From Octadecabacter sp. (GTDB taxonomy: Bacteria > Pseudomonadota > Alphaproteobacteria > Rhodobacterales > Rhodobacteraceae): DNA of 11,853 nucleotides. The notes under the pieces were generated by a model. The model was not told the origin of the DNA, searched no databases, and was given only the letters and a program-made list of their open reading frames with translations. Both the position numbers and the translations under genes were made by a program. Every line of letters begins with the position of its first letter. The stretch's first letter is position 1. Below, in pieces: positions 1-6,980 of this stretch. Location: contig DQCL01000065.1 of NCBI GenBank assembly GCA_003533975.1, forward strand, positions 1 to 11,853. Direction: 5' to 3'.

Positions 1-230
1 TATCCTCACCTGTTCAAACCTCAACGGCTTCGCCAGCATGTCATAAGCGTGTTCTACGAACCGTTGATAGGACTCTGGCTGTGTTGAGTTCTCAAGGAGC
101 TGCTTTTTGCGGGCTTCTAAATCATCGAGTGTGTACATTCCTGATACTCCGAACAAAGCTGATGCCTCGACAATTGTCAGTTTGGTGGTTGCCTGTTGTG
201 CGTTATGCAAGGGCACGACATTGTCGGCGA
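1..230. repeat. Left copy of 230-bp terminal redundancy
   Basis: These bases are identical to 11603-11832. The duplicated segment is coding sequence of the coupling protein on the minus strand, and the reading frame is continuous from this copy into the unique bases 11594-11602. The natural reading is that a circular molecule was written out with overlapping ends, not that a repeat exists in the cell. Confidence 0.95.
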
Positions 231-1944
231 TGGGTTCAGGTGGCGCAGGATCAACCATTGCCTGTAATCGCCGCCGTGTTGCCGCCCGAGCTGGAGTTTC
301 TTTGTGGTCAGCATCAGCGTCATAAAATTTGACGGGCAGCTCTTTGAAGTAAGGCATGGTTTTCACGCGCAGGGGCTTCTTGCCAAAGCGTGTGATGATC
401 ATGTTGTCCTTTTCAGGGTTCAGCACTTCACCAACTTGTTGAGGTGTAAGTAACTCTTGACGGTTCGTGTTTCGTGGCCATCGTTGCCAGAACTTCCAAA
501 ACAGATACCAAGGCCGCGTTCTGGTGGATATGAGGGCTTGCCCAAGAAACTCGGACAGGTAATCTTTCGTGCCTTTGTTGTCCGTACCCATCCAATAGGT
601 TGCATCAGCATCGCCAAAGAAACCGCTCCATTCGTCAGGATACACCCCTTTGAGCAATGCAATGTTCTGTGTGATGACGATCAGGCGCACCCCATAGGAA
701 CGCATCACAGGCGCTGTGATTGCGAGATTATCAATCCGCCCCAAAGACGGCATCTCATCCACGGCGAACAGCGTCGGCACCTCGATCTTCGTTTGAATCT
801 GCTCGAACGTATCAAGTGCGAATGAAGTCAGGAGACGGAACCACCCGCGATAGGTTTCACGGATGTCTCCTGTGGCAGCGCAGATAAACAGATCAGCATT
901 GCCGAGTTTCAAATCTTCGACGGAAAAATCTGAGCTTCGTGAAATCGCGGCAATCTCTGGCAGGTCGTAGAAGTCCAATGCATCCCGTGCCGTCGAAAGG
1001 ATGTCACCGTATGACTTGCCAGTTTCCGCCAGTGTTGATGCACCCTTTGCAATCGCTCCGTCGAAATCTGGTGTGTCCTGCATTTTGGCCAACAGCGCTT
1101 TGAAGGCTTTGTCATTGATTTCTTCTGCGGATGCCCCTTCCTTTCTCAGCTCTTCGGCCAAGCCGAGCGTCAGAAGGTTGCGCACCCGAACCATATTTTT
1201 GCGCTCTGGTGGCTCAACCGCATAAACGTAGAGGATCAGACTGCGAATGAAGGCACGTGCTGCTTTCGGGAAATAAGGCTTGTCGCCTTCCATCGGCACC
1301 AAGCCCTCGGCGATTTTTTTGGTGTATCGGATGACGCGATCGCGCCCTTCCCTCTTCTCGACCCGCGCCAGCTCATCGAGCGGATTCCAGCTATTGCTTT
1401 TGAAACCCTTCGCGACGCCCGCAGGATCAAGAATGTTCACATTCTTGCCCATGCCTTCGATACCGTTGCCGCCCTTGCCGCGTCGATTGGCGATTATTTT
1501 GGTGATCTGGCCTTTGGGATCGATGACAAAGGCATTGCCTTGATGCAGGCCAAGCATGGTGATCAGGAGCGTTGTTTTACCTGTGCCCGTGCCCGCCACC
1601 ATGGCAAGGTGACGTTCAGCCTTGAAGCCAAGTGGTTGAAACAGACGAAAGCCGTAATAACCGAAGCCGCCCAGGAGAACGTCGCCTGGTTTGTAAACCA
1701 GAATAAAGCGGCCAAGTAGCCCACCCCATTTGGCTGTTGGCATTGTCCCGTCTTGCACTTCATTGGCACGCCACTCGGTAAACCATATCCATGGCTTTGC
1801 GAACATCTCGCGCCATGGCCACCAAACCCATTTATGAAATTCTTCGGGGTTCCATGTCCCGTTGTTCCGCTTTTGGGCAAACCAGAACATGCGTGCCCAT
1901 GTGGGCAGGATCAGGACAAGAAAGAACAAGACCAGTATCGACAC
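1..1944 (-). CDS. Type IV coupling protein, VirD4/TraG family (cut by the window edge)
   Basis: This is an inner-membrane ATPase that hands the relaxase-DNA complex to a type IV secretion channel. The reading frame is open from a GTG at 1944-1942 to position 1; via the repeated right end it gains two codons and a TGA (11594-11596), about 650 aa in all. The start is chosen because AGGGG lies 8 nt upstream and an in-frame stop lies at 1975-1977. Visible features: a hydrophobic N-terminus (residues about 2-21), a Trp-rich stretch (about 30-60), Walker A GTGTGKTT (118-125), VIDPKG (140-145), Walker B LFAVDEMPSLG (392-402) and the LIVITQN motif with Gln426. These match VirD4/TraG proteins. The N-terminal membrane part is short. 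The last 60 or so residues form an extra module resembling a J-domain without HPD. No mating-pore genes are nearby, so it would need a helper channel. Family assignment is firm; the subfamily is not. Confidence 0.93.
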   Translation of the reverse strand, partial: MSILVLFFLVLILPTWARMFWFAQKRNNGTWNPEEFHKWVWWPWREMFAKPWIWFTEWRANEVQDGTMPTAKWGGLLGRFILVYKPGDVLLGGFGYYGFRLFQPLGFKAERHLAMVAGTGTGKTTLLITMLGLHQGNAFVIDPKGQITKIIANRRGKGGNGIEGMGKNVNILDPAGVAKGFKSNSWNPLDELARVEKREGRDRVIRYTKKIAEGLVPMEGDKPYFPKAARAFIRSLILYVYAVEPPERKNMVRVRNLLTLGLAEELRKEGASAEEINDKAFKALLAKMQDTPDFDGAIAKGASTLAETGKSYGDILSTARDALDFYDLPEIAAISRSSDFSVEDLKLGNADLFICAATGDIRETYRGWFRLLTSFALDTFEQIQTKIEVPTLFAVDEMPSLGRIDNLAITAPVMRSYGVRLIVITQNIALLKGVYPDEWSGFFGDADATYWMGTDNKGTKDYLSEFLGQALISTRTRPWYLFWKFWQRWPRNTNRQELLTPQQVGEVLNPEKDNMIITRFGKKPLRVKTMPYFKELPVKFYDADADHKETPARAATRRRLQAMVDPAPPEPIADNVVPLHNAQQATTKLTIVEASALFGVSGMYTLDDLEARKKQLLENSTQPESYQRFVEHAYDMLAKPLRFEQVRI

Positions 1945-2369
1945 GAAGCAATCCCCTACCCTGTAGGAACACCGCTAGCCTGCTTCGCCGTAGTCGCCTT
2001 CGCTTTTGACCCTTCGCCCCGTCAACGGGGTCAAAACGAAGGTGATGGAGAAGATGGAGGCGATGCCCCTGCTTTGTTGGTGAGCCTGAAGCAGCACAGT
2101 TGCACAGCGACTCACGCGAATCTTCTGCTCATATGTTAGCGGTAACGGCCTGTATCAAGATACCCCTTTTGCGTCATGGTATGTCCGAAGCCCGACATGG
2201 CTTGATCAGAGATCAAAGCAACGCCCCCTTTTTGGGCGGCGCTTATTCGGGTCATCTACGCTGCACCGATATGGCCTGCGCCAGACACGTACACGGCTGA
2301 CTTTCCGTAAAAATTGACAAACGGTAGTTATTTATGGCAAATATTGGCGATAGGAGAGTAGCCAGATAT
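1945..2369. other. Gene-free leader between coupling protein and oriT region
   Basis: About 425 bp without a convincing gene on either strand. Short open frames occur (for example 2100-2300 plus, and a 39-codon minus frame starting near 2257) but lack ribosome sites and recognisable content. It holds a strong inverted repeat at 1997-2042, a weak CGCCC/GGGCG pair near 2222-2238, and a lone plus-strand TTGACA at 2314-2319 with no good -10 partner. It most likely carries the promoter and untranslated leader of the coupling-protein gene. Confidence 0.5.
1997..2042. repeat. Long inverted repeat upstream of the coupling-protein gene
   Basis: CCTTCG, C, TTTTGACCC (1997-2012) pairs with GGGTCAAAACGAAGG (2028-2042): 15 base pairs with one unpaired C. 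The 15-nt loop contains CCCCG (2017-2021), which could instead pair with CGGGG (2026-2030). CCTTCG occurs again at 2011-2016, so CGAAGG has two possible partners. The element lies about 50 nt upstream of the coupling-protein GTG, in its likely leader. It could be an operator, a terminator/attenuator or a remnant; no uridine tract follows on either strand. Confidence 0.6.
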
Positions 2370-2652
2370 GTTTTTGTAATACAAAAACCTGCTGTCAACC
2401 ACCCCTAAGGGGCGTTTTCGGCAGTCTGGCAAGGGCTTTCGCGCCCTTTGATCCACGATCAGGATTAAGGGGTATGCCCCCTTCCTGAACCACAACCTGC
2501 ACCAACCGTTTCGACGTTGGATACGCGACCAAGGAATTTTCCTTGGATGAAACCAAAGAGCCTCCAAGCTGCTTTGGAAACATGGACAACCCTGCGCGGT
2601 TTGTATGCGCGGCAACATTTCGGTGTTGCATGACGAGCGGGGAGCGCCCCGC
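2370..2652. other. Candidate origin of transfer (oriT), hairpin cluster
   Basis: Inverted repeats are packed just upstream of mobC and the relaxase gene, the usual place for oriT. Seen directly: GTTTTTGT/ACAAAAAC (2370-2388), CCCCT/AGGGG around 2402-2412, AAGGGC/GCCCTT (2431-2448), AAGGGG/CCCCTT (2467-2483), CCAAC/GTTGG (2502-2520), CCAAGGAA/TTCCTTGG (2529-2546), GCAACA/TGTTGC (2612-2629) and GCGGGG/CCCCGC (2637-2652). No known nic consensus was recognised, so the nick site is not placed. The last hairpin ends 18 nt before the mobC start and may affect its translation or bind MobC. The oriT call is inference from position and structure. Confidence 0.5.
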
Positions 2653-2670
2653 CGCGATGAAAGAGAATGA

Positions 2671-3051
2671 ATGGCACGCCCACGCAAAAACGCCGACGAC
2701 GCGCTCACGGAAATGTTTCCGTGCCGCATGTCTGTTGCGACCCGCGAGACTTTGCGCAGCAAAGCCCGCGCCGCAGGCGTGAGCGAAGCCGAGTTCATCC
2801 GCCGTTATATCGATGGCACGCCTAACCCTTCCCCTGCCCGCGCTTCTGTTGACCCCGCCCTTGTGGCGTTTCTCAACAGCTACGCCGTTGCGCTTGGGAA
2901 GACGGGCAACAACGTCAACCAGCTCGCCCGATCCAGTCACCGTGGCAGCGACTTCACACGCTACTGGCGCGAGGTCGGCCAAGAGCTGCAAGGGCAGCTT
3001 GCAGCAGGCCGTGCAGCTCTCGCCCGCGCTTTGGAGGCCATGGACGAGTGA
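2671..3051 (+). CDS. mobC: MobC-like relaxosome accessory protein
   Basis: A 126-aa small DNA-binding protein that would help the relaxase bind and melt oriT. Residues about 16-47 have the spacing of a ribbon-helix-helix domain (MSVATRETLRSKARAAGVSE within it). GNNVNQLAR at 79-87 is the hallmark of the MobC family, and the C-terminal third is an Ala/Glu/Arg-rich helix. The start ATG is preceded by a modest AAAGAG. The gene runs into the relaxase gene with a GTGA overlap, so the two are translationally coupled. The adjoining hairpin-rich DNA is its probable target and operator. Large minus-strand open frames across this gene (2328-2798, 2395-2991) are shadows of GC-rich coding sequence. Confidence 0.85.
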   Translation: MARPRKNADDALTEMFPCRMSVATRETLRSKARAAGVSEAEFIRRYIDGTPNPSPARASVDPALVAFLNSYAVALGKTGNNVNQLARSSHRGSDFTRYWREVGQELQGQLAAGRAALARALEAMDE

Positions 3052-4595
3052 TTGTTGTTATCAACCCGTCAGGCTCCGCAGGCCACAGCTTTAAGGGGCT
3101 GCACGCTTATTGCGCCCACGATCAAGAACGCGTCCTGACTTCGGAGCGCGTTGACTGGATCGACATGCGTAATATCGCGGCCAATGACCCCGCGCAGGCT
3201 TGGAAGGTCATGGCCGCGACAGCGGGCGCACAAAACGACCTCAAGCGTGCTGCGGGCGTGCGTGCCGGCCGCACCTCGAAAGACGGTGCCGTGATGCATG
3301 TCGTCCTGTCCTTCGATCAGGACGAACCCACTGACCCCGAAGCAATGCAAACAGCGGCAGACGAGTTCCTAAGTCAGCTAGGTGCCGATCCTGCCAAGAT
3401 GCGCGGTAAGGCAAAACCCAAGCGGCGCCAGTTTGCGAATGAGCATCAAGTCGTCATGTACGCGCATAGCGATACGGACAATGCCCACCTTCACCTGATG
3501 ATAAATTCCGTTCACCCCGAACATGGGGTGAAGCTGCCAACCAGTAACAACCAGCTCAAAGCCCAAAAATGGGCGCTCGACTTTTCCAAGCGTCACGGCA
3601 CGGACAAAAAGACCCCTGCCCGTTCAGAAAACGCCGAAATGCGGGCAGACGGCGAGTACGTCAAAGGCGAAAAGCGCAAATCCCGCAACGCTTACGAACA
3701 AGAGCAAGCGGCCAAGGCTGCAAACGATAACGAGCGACTGAAAGCCGTGATCGAGGCCGAGCGCAGAAAAGATGCCGCCCTTGCTTTGCGTCGTCGCAAT
3801 CTTGAGGCCATGCAGGCACGGACATGGCAGATGTTGACGGACGGCCACAGGCAGCGCAAAGCCGCCCTCGCCCGCCATCATCAGCGTGACATGAACAAGC
3901 TTAAATCCGAGGTGCGCGAAGAGTTCAGACCGAAATGGCGCGAGCTGCGCCGTGTGCAGGAATCCGAACGTCAGACCTTTGCCGAGCTGGAACGCTCATT
4001 CTTTGGCCGCGCCAGCAACATGGCCAAGACCGCGCTATCGGCGCAGGACATTGGTGACGGAAAAACGGGCGTGATTGCCCGCACGTTTCGCATCCTGACC
4101 AATGCAGGCGAACGACAGGTGTATTTTGATGCGGCTCAGCAACGCGCACAAAGCTCCCTACAGTGCCAGCAAGCAGAAACCGTGTCAGTGCAGGCGGAAC
4201 CCCTTAAAGCCACTCAGGAGGCAAAACAGGGCAGTTTACGGGCTATTTATGCCCAAGAGCGCCAAGACCTCGCCAAAGGTCATCAGGCGGCGCAAGATCA
4301 GATCAAGGCGGATTGGAAAAAACGATCAGCGCAGCGGGATCAGGTTTTGCAGGCCGCAATGAAACAAGCCGAGCAGGAGAAGGCGCAGGAACAGCAGGCA
4401 CGCGATCAACGACGGGCAGAACGCAAGGCCGCGCCGCCGCATCCCGACAAACAGGGTGACGGCTCCCCTACCCCGCCGCGGCAGTCATCGCCGCGCGATA
4501 ACTGGTATGCAGAGTTTCTCAAACGAAGCCGTGCGCAGGAACAGGACAATGATCGCGGTCAGGATCAAGATCGTGACGACGATATTGATATCTAA
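3048..4595 (+). CDS. Relaxase, MOBP type (VirD2/MobA-like nuclease domain)
   Basis: A 515-aa protein that would nick one strand at oriT, stay linked to the 5' end and lead the DNA into the recipient. Residues about 1-200 form the nuclease: Tyr21 in LHAYCAHDQ is the likely catalytic tyrosine, and H140-x-D142-x4-H147-x-H149 followed by INSVHPEHG is the metal-binding motif III, closest in style to RP4 TraI-like MOBP enzymes. Residues about 200-460 are very rich in Lys, Arg, Glu, Gln and Ala and look like long charged helices. The tail ends in an acidic DDDIDI. The GTG start is set by the 4-base overlap with mobC and the immediate INPSGSAGHS beginning. No primase or helicase domain is visible. 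A 24-base piece of this gene (3338-3361) reappears at the right end of the window. Confidence 0.9.
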   Translation: MIVVINPSGSAGHSFKGLHAYCAHDQERVLTSERVDWIDMRNIAANDPAQAWKVMAATAGAQNDLKRAAGVRAGRTSKDGAVMHVVLSFDQDEPTDPEAMQTAADEFLSQLGADPAKMRGKAKPKRRQFANEHQVVMYAHSDTDNAHLHLMINSVHPEHGVKLPTSNNQLKAQKWALDFSKRHGTDKKTPARSENAEMRADGEYVKGEKRKSRNAYEQEQAAKAANDNERLKAVIEAERRKDAALALRRRNLEAMQARTWQMLTDGHRQRKAALARHHQRDMNKLKSEVREEFRPKWRELRRVQESERQTFAELERSFFGRASNMAKTALSAQDIGDGKTGVIARTFRILTNAGERQVYFDAAQQRAQSSLQCQQAETVSVQAEPLKATQEAKQGSLRAIYAQERQDLAKGHQAAQDQIKADWKKRSAQRDQVLQAAMKQAEQEKAQEQQARDQRRAERKAAPPHPDKQGDGSPTPPRQSSPRDNWYAEFLKRSRAQEQDNDRGQDQDRDDDIDI

Positions 4596-4600
4596 TCCAT

Positions 4601-4609
4601 TGTGGATAA
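4601..4609 (-). promoter_or_regulatory. DnaA-box match
   Basis: TGTGGATAA on the plus strand, i.e. TTATCCACA on the minus strand, a perfect match to the classical DnaA box, just after the relaxase stop. It is remote from the iterons, so its role is unclear and it may be chance. Confidence 0.35.
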
Positions 4610-4641
4610 GCGCCCCTACCCTTCCATTTAGGATTCACAGC

Positions 4642-4724
4642 TTGAGTGAATCGCTATAGGCTTATAGAGATATACAAATATAGCCTTATAATTCTATAAG
4701 GTTATAAGCCTATAGGATTATAGT
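4642..4724 (+). promoter_or_regulatory. Partition promoter/operator (TATAG-rich repeats), possible centromere
   Basis: An AT-rich stretch before parA built from repeated TATAG/CTATA units. CTATAGGCTTATA (4654-4666) is perfectly inverted as TATAAGCCTATAG (4703-4715). CTATAAGGTTATA (4694-4706) is present inverted in the repeat after the partition operon (5667-5679). A consensus -10 TATAAT lies at 4687-4692, but no matching -35 is at the right distance; a TTGAGT at 4642-4647 would suit a different -10. The ribosome site AGGA (4714-4717) overlaps the repeat, so a bound repressor would block expression. Small ParA operons are usually repressed by their ribbon-helix-helix partner; applying that here is inference. 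Confidence 0.6.
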
Positions 4725-5384
4725 ATGAAAGTTGTGTCCCTCATCGCTCAAAAGGGCGGCGTTGGTAAAACCACCCTCTCGACGTGCCTAGCGGTTCAGG
4801 CCGTTCAAGATGGAAAGCGCGTTCTCGTTGTTGATCTTGACCCACAAGCTACCGCGTCATTTTGGTCAGATATTCGCAAGAAACCCGATGACCCTGCGGT
4901 TATGTCGATTCAGCCAGTTCGCCTGCCCGCTGTTTTGAAGGCGGCTGAGGATGCTGGAACAGATATTGTCATCATCGATGGCGCGGCAGTTTCTAAGGAA
5001 GTTGCTTACAGCGCGGCTGAGGTTGCAGACCTTGTGCTTATCCCCTTCAAAGCAGCGGTTTTCGATATCAACTCAGTTGCCCAGACTGTGCAGACAGTCA
5101 AACAAGTTGGATCGAAATTTGCCTTGGTGCTGACCTTCGTGCCGCCACAAGGCAAAGAGACAGATGAAGCAATGGGAATTGCTGAACAGCTTGGCTCAAA
5201 CTTTTGTCCTGTTCTGATTGGCAATCGCAAAGCCTACTTCCGTGCGCAAAGCACGGGCTTGGCCGTCCAAGAATTTGAGCCAGACGGTAAGGCCGCAGAT
5301 GAAATCAACGCTCTTTACACATACATGGCCGATCAACTGGCCGTGCGCACGAAAGGAAAAGGCAATGCCAGAAAACTCGCTTAG
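4725..5384 (+). CDS. parA: ParA-family partition ATPase (small, ParF-like)
   Basis: A 219-aa Walker-type ATPase that would position plasmid copies over the nucleoid before division. It has the deviant Walker A KGGVGKTT (10-17), the VVDLDPQA motif (35-42) and LVLIPFK (103-109). It lacks the N-terminal DNA-binding domain of P1-type ParA, placing it among short type Ib proteins. Oddly, the motif that usually reads IIDTPP here reads IIDGAA (83-88), so the conserved Thr-Pro-Pro is gone. The final 20 bases overlap the next gene, whose product is its likely partner. An AGGA lies 7 nt before the ATG, within the inverted repeat upstream. Confidence 0.9.
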   Translation: MKVVSLIAQKGGVGKTTLSTCLAVQAVQDGKRVLVVDLDPQATASFWSDIRKKPDDPAVMSIQPVRLPAVLKAAEDAGTDIVIIDGAAVSKEVAYSAAEVADLVLIPFKAAVFDINSVAQTVQTVKQVGSKFALVLTFVPPQGKETDEAMGIAEQLGSNFCPVLIGNRKAYFRAQSTGLAVQEFEPDGKAADEINALYTYMADQLAVRTKGKGNARKLA

Positions 5385-5655
5385 CGCTGCCATTGCTGGC
5401 AATCTCGCAGATCAGGAAGTTGAAACACCAGCCCCGAAGGTCAAAACGAGACGAACAAAGGTAGCTAACCAATCAGCGCCCAAGAAGGCCAAGCCAAGCA
5501 AAACGGTTCTGGTCGGAGGTCATTTTCCGCCCGCAGTGTTGAAGCAACTGCGGATCATTGCGGCAGAAGATGACACCACAAACCAAGCGTTGCTTGAAGA
5601 AGCTCTTAATTTGCTCTTTGTGAAGAAGGGTAGGGGTAAGATTAACAGCCTATAA
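5365..5655 (+). CDS. Ribbon-helix-helix partner of ParA (ParG-type centromere-binding protein)
   Basis: A 96-aa protein starting at the ATG at 5365 (MPENSLSAAIAG), preceded by AAAGGAAAAGG and overlapping parA by 20 nt. An earlier frame opening at 5218 is discounted because it would lie mostly within parA. The first half is a flexible basic tail rich in Pro, Lys, Thr and Ala. The second half (about residues 47-90) has VLVGGHFPP as the strand, followed by two helices ending in LNLLFVKKG, as in MetJ/Arc-type dimers. By analogy with ParG it would bind the TATAG repeats, repress the operon and activate ParA; this role is inferred from position and fold. Its TAA stop is the outer edge of the inverted repeat that follows. 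Confidence 0.75.
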   Translation: MPENSLSAAIAGNLADQEVETPAPKVKTRRTKVANQSAPKKAKPSKTVLVGGHFPPAVLKQLRIIAAEDDTTNQALLEEALNLLFVKKGRGKINSL

Positions 5656-5692
5656 AGCTATAGTCCTATAACCTTATAGGACTATAGCTTTA
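5653..5692. terminator. 18-bp inverted repeat between convergent genes, likely bidirectional terminator
   Basis: TAAAGCTATAGTCCTATA (5653-5670), loop ACCT, TATAGGACTATAGCTTTA (5675-5692): 18 perfect pairs. Both outermost triplets are stop codons: TAA of the plus-strand partition gene at 5653-5655, and TAA of repA read on the minus strand at 5692-5690. Position between two convergent genes and AAA/TTT at the ends suit a bidirectional terminator, though no long uridine run follows. It shares the TATAG motif and a 13-base block with the repeats before parA, so it could also be a second binding site for the partition protein. Confidence 0.65.
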
Positions 5693-6736
5693 CGGAGTTC
5701 CGCGCTTTTCAAACCACTTTCGGCAGAACCCTAGAAACGCTGCATCAGGGTTTTTGGGTGGTTCGGTCATCCATTCGCGCCATTCGCGCTCAATCATTTG
5801 AATGTCCCACCGTGGCGCAGCCTCACGGGCTTGCGCATAGGTTTCGTCTTTCAAAAAGAACGAAAGCTGTGGGGCAGGGGAGGTATAGGCTTCCGTGAAT
5901 TCGGGCTTGGGATTGACCGTCACAATATCTGCATCAAGGCGAAAGCTGTAGTCTGGCATGTGGCTATGCGCTTGATCATCCTCGATGATCTTGCTCAGTA
6001 ATCGCTTAAATTCCTTTGGTGTTGAGCTTGACCCAGTTTTTGAGCGCAGCTTTTCCAGCCCTATTTGCCATTCATGTTGCTGGCCACAATGTTTCCGCGC
6101 CAAATCGTACAGGCGACGCTCTAGCGGCTTCCTAAGCTGGAAGTAGCGCCTGTTCAGGGTCAGCACCTCATTGCCGTTAACAGCATTCAGTAGCCAGTCA
6201 GACAGTGTTATCTCAACCTCTGCCATGCGCCCGTCACGGGTCGCACGTTTGACGGCGGCCTTGTCGATCAAGCCGAAAACATCGAATTGCTCAACACCGC
6301 CAGTTGTCACATTGGTTGAAATCGTTGTCCCTCTGAGGCGCTCAAACGCAGCTTTGAGGCCGTCATAGGCTTGTCCGTTAGTTTGACGGTTTGTGGCGGT
6401 TAGGAGGTCAAATGCCTTAAGGCGGAGCGTCTTAGAGGGCGTCCGCCCCTCTCGTTTCCCTGCCATCATCTGGGATATGCAATAAATCAGGATGTCGCGA
6501 TCATGTACGGTAGCTAGTCCTTTGATCGATGGGGCCACTTTGAGCCATGACCCCTTATTTTTATACTCGCGCTCGCGTAGGTCAGGTTTTGTTGATAGAC
6601 TAAAAACAGGGTGTTCCATCGATGCCGCATCAGCTTTTGGTACGGCGTCAAAGATATCGCACACGAATAAATCCCCCTGCGGATGCCTGTCAGGAAGAAG
6701 AGGAGAACGGTCTAGTTTCGATATTTCACCCACCAT
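5690..6736 (-). CDS. repA: Replication initiator RepA, RPA family
   Basis: A 348-aa plasmid replication initiator that would bind the iterons next to its own start and open the origin. It is recognised by the RPA-family N-terminus: LLPDRHPQGDLFVCDIFDA, then SMEHPVFSLSTKP (about 39-51), SIKGLATVHDRDILIYCISQ (about 70-89), and the winged-helix region with LRKPLERRLYDLARKH (about 200-220). The family is typical of alphaproteobacterial plasmids. The ATG at 6736 is taken because the conserved region begins by about residue 13; no Shine-Dalgarno sequence is visible. The first codons (VGEISK) are the complement of an iteron, and a 12-bp palindrome, ACTATCGATAGT, lies at 6743-6754. A weak promoter (TTGCAC, 17 nt, GATAGT; 6771-6743 on the minus strand) would be covered by the degenerate iteron, suggesting autorepression. 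Confidence 0.9.
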   Translation of the reverse strand: MVGEISKLDRSPLLPDRHPQGDLFVCDIFDAVPKADAASMEHPVFSLSTKPDLREREYKNKGSWLKVAPSIKGLATVHDRDILIYCISQMMAGKREGRTPSKTLRLKAFDLLTATNRQTNGQAYDGLKAAFERLRGTTISTNVTTGGVEQFDVFGLIDKAAVKRATRDGRMAEVEITLSDWLLNAVNGNEVLTLNRRYFQLRKPLERRLYDLARKHCGQQHEWQIGLEKLRSKTGSSSTPKEFKRLLSKIIEDDQAHSHMPDYSFRLDADIVTVNPKPEFTEAYTSPAPQLSFFLKDETYAQAREAAPRWDIQMIEREWREWMTEPPKNPDAAFLGFCRKWFEKRGTP

Positions 6737-6882
6737 ACAGTGACTATCGATAGTTTACACACCGAGTGCAAGGGCTTCGATATTTCACCCACTCGCTGAG
6801 TGTGGATAACGACAGACCGCTTTCGATATTTCACACACCAGTCTTCGATATTTCACACACCGACTTTCGATATTTCACACAC
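6717..6882 (+). repeat. Iterons of the replication origin (five plus one degenerate)
   Basis: Five copies of a 17-mer, TTCGATATTTCACMCAC (M = A or C), all in one orientation: 6717-6733, 6776-6792, 6822-6838, 6844-6860 and 6866-6882. The last three are spaced exactly 22 bp, about two helical turns. A sixth, degenerate copy (14 of 17 matches) sits at 6746-6762. The first two intact copies have C at the variable position and the last three have A. Such arrays next to a replication initiator gene are its binding sites. Confidence 0.92.
6801..6809 (-). promoter_or_regulatory. DnaA box in the origin
   Basis: TGTGGATAA on the plus strand is a perfect TTATCCACA box on the minus strand. It lies between the second and third intact iterons, where host DnaA would help open the origin. 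Confidence 0.7.
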
Positions 6883-6980
6883 CAAAGATCAAAAATACCC
6901 CATTTTTTTCAAATTTTTTCAATGACTTACAAGATCGATGATTCGCGTAACACATTAATAACACTATATAACACTACACA
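6883..6980. other. AT-rich tract of oriV, likely DNA unwinding element
   Basis: Immediately after the last iteron the sequence turns strongly AT-rich, with runs such as ATTTTTTTCAAATTTTTTC (about 6902-6920) and ACATTAATAACACTATATAAC (about 6950-6970). Together with the iterons and DnaA box this completes a standard theta-type origin. The exact melting site is not visible. Confidence 0.6.

Noticed and set aside
457..2139. Plus-strand open frames at 457-825, 1280-1543 and 1753-2139
   Set aside because: They lie opposite the coupling protein, whose minus-strand frame carries Walker A, Walker B and the family motifs; the plus frames show no recognisable content.
2222..2238. CGCCC/GGGCG pair around a T run as a terminator
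   Set aside because: Only five pairs, the T run is in the loop rather than after the stem, and no gene ends here.
2314..2342. TTGACA as a promoter for mobC
   Set aside because: No reasonable -10 hexamer at 16-18 nt; recorded only as a lone motif.
2328..2991. Minus-strand frames of 156 and 198 codons (2328-2798, 2395-2991)
   Set aside because: They overlap the hairpin cluster and mobC, and the translated text is unordered; mobC on the plus strand has the GNNVNQLAR motif.
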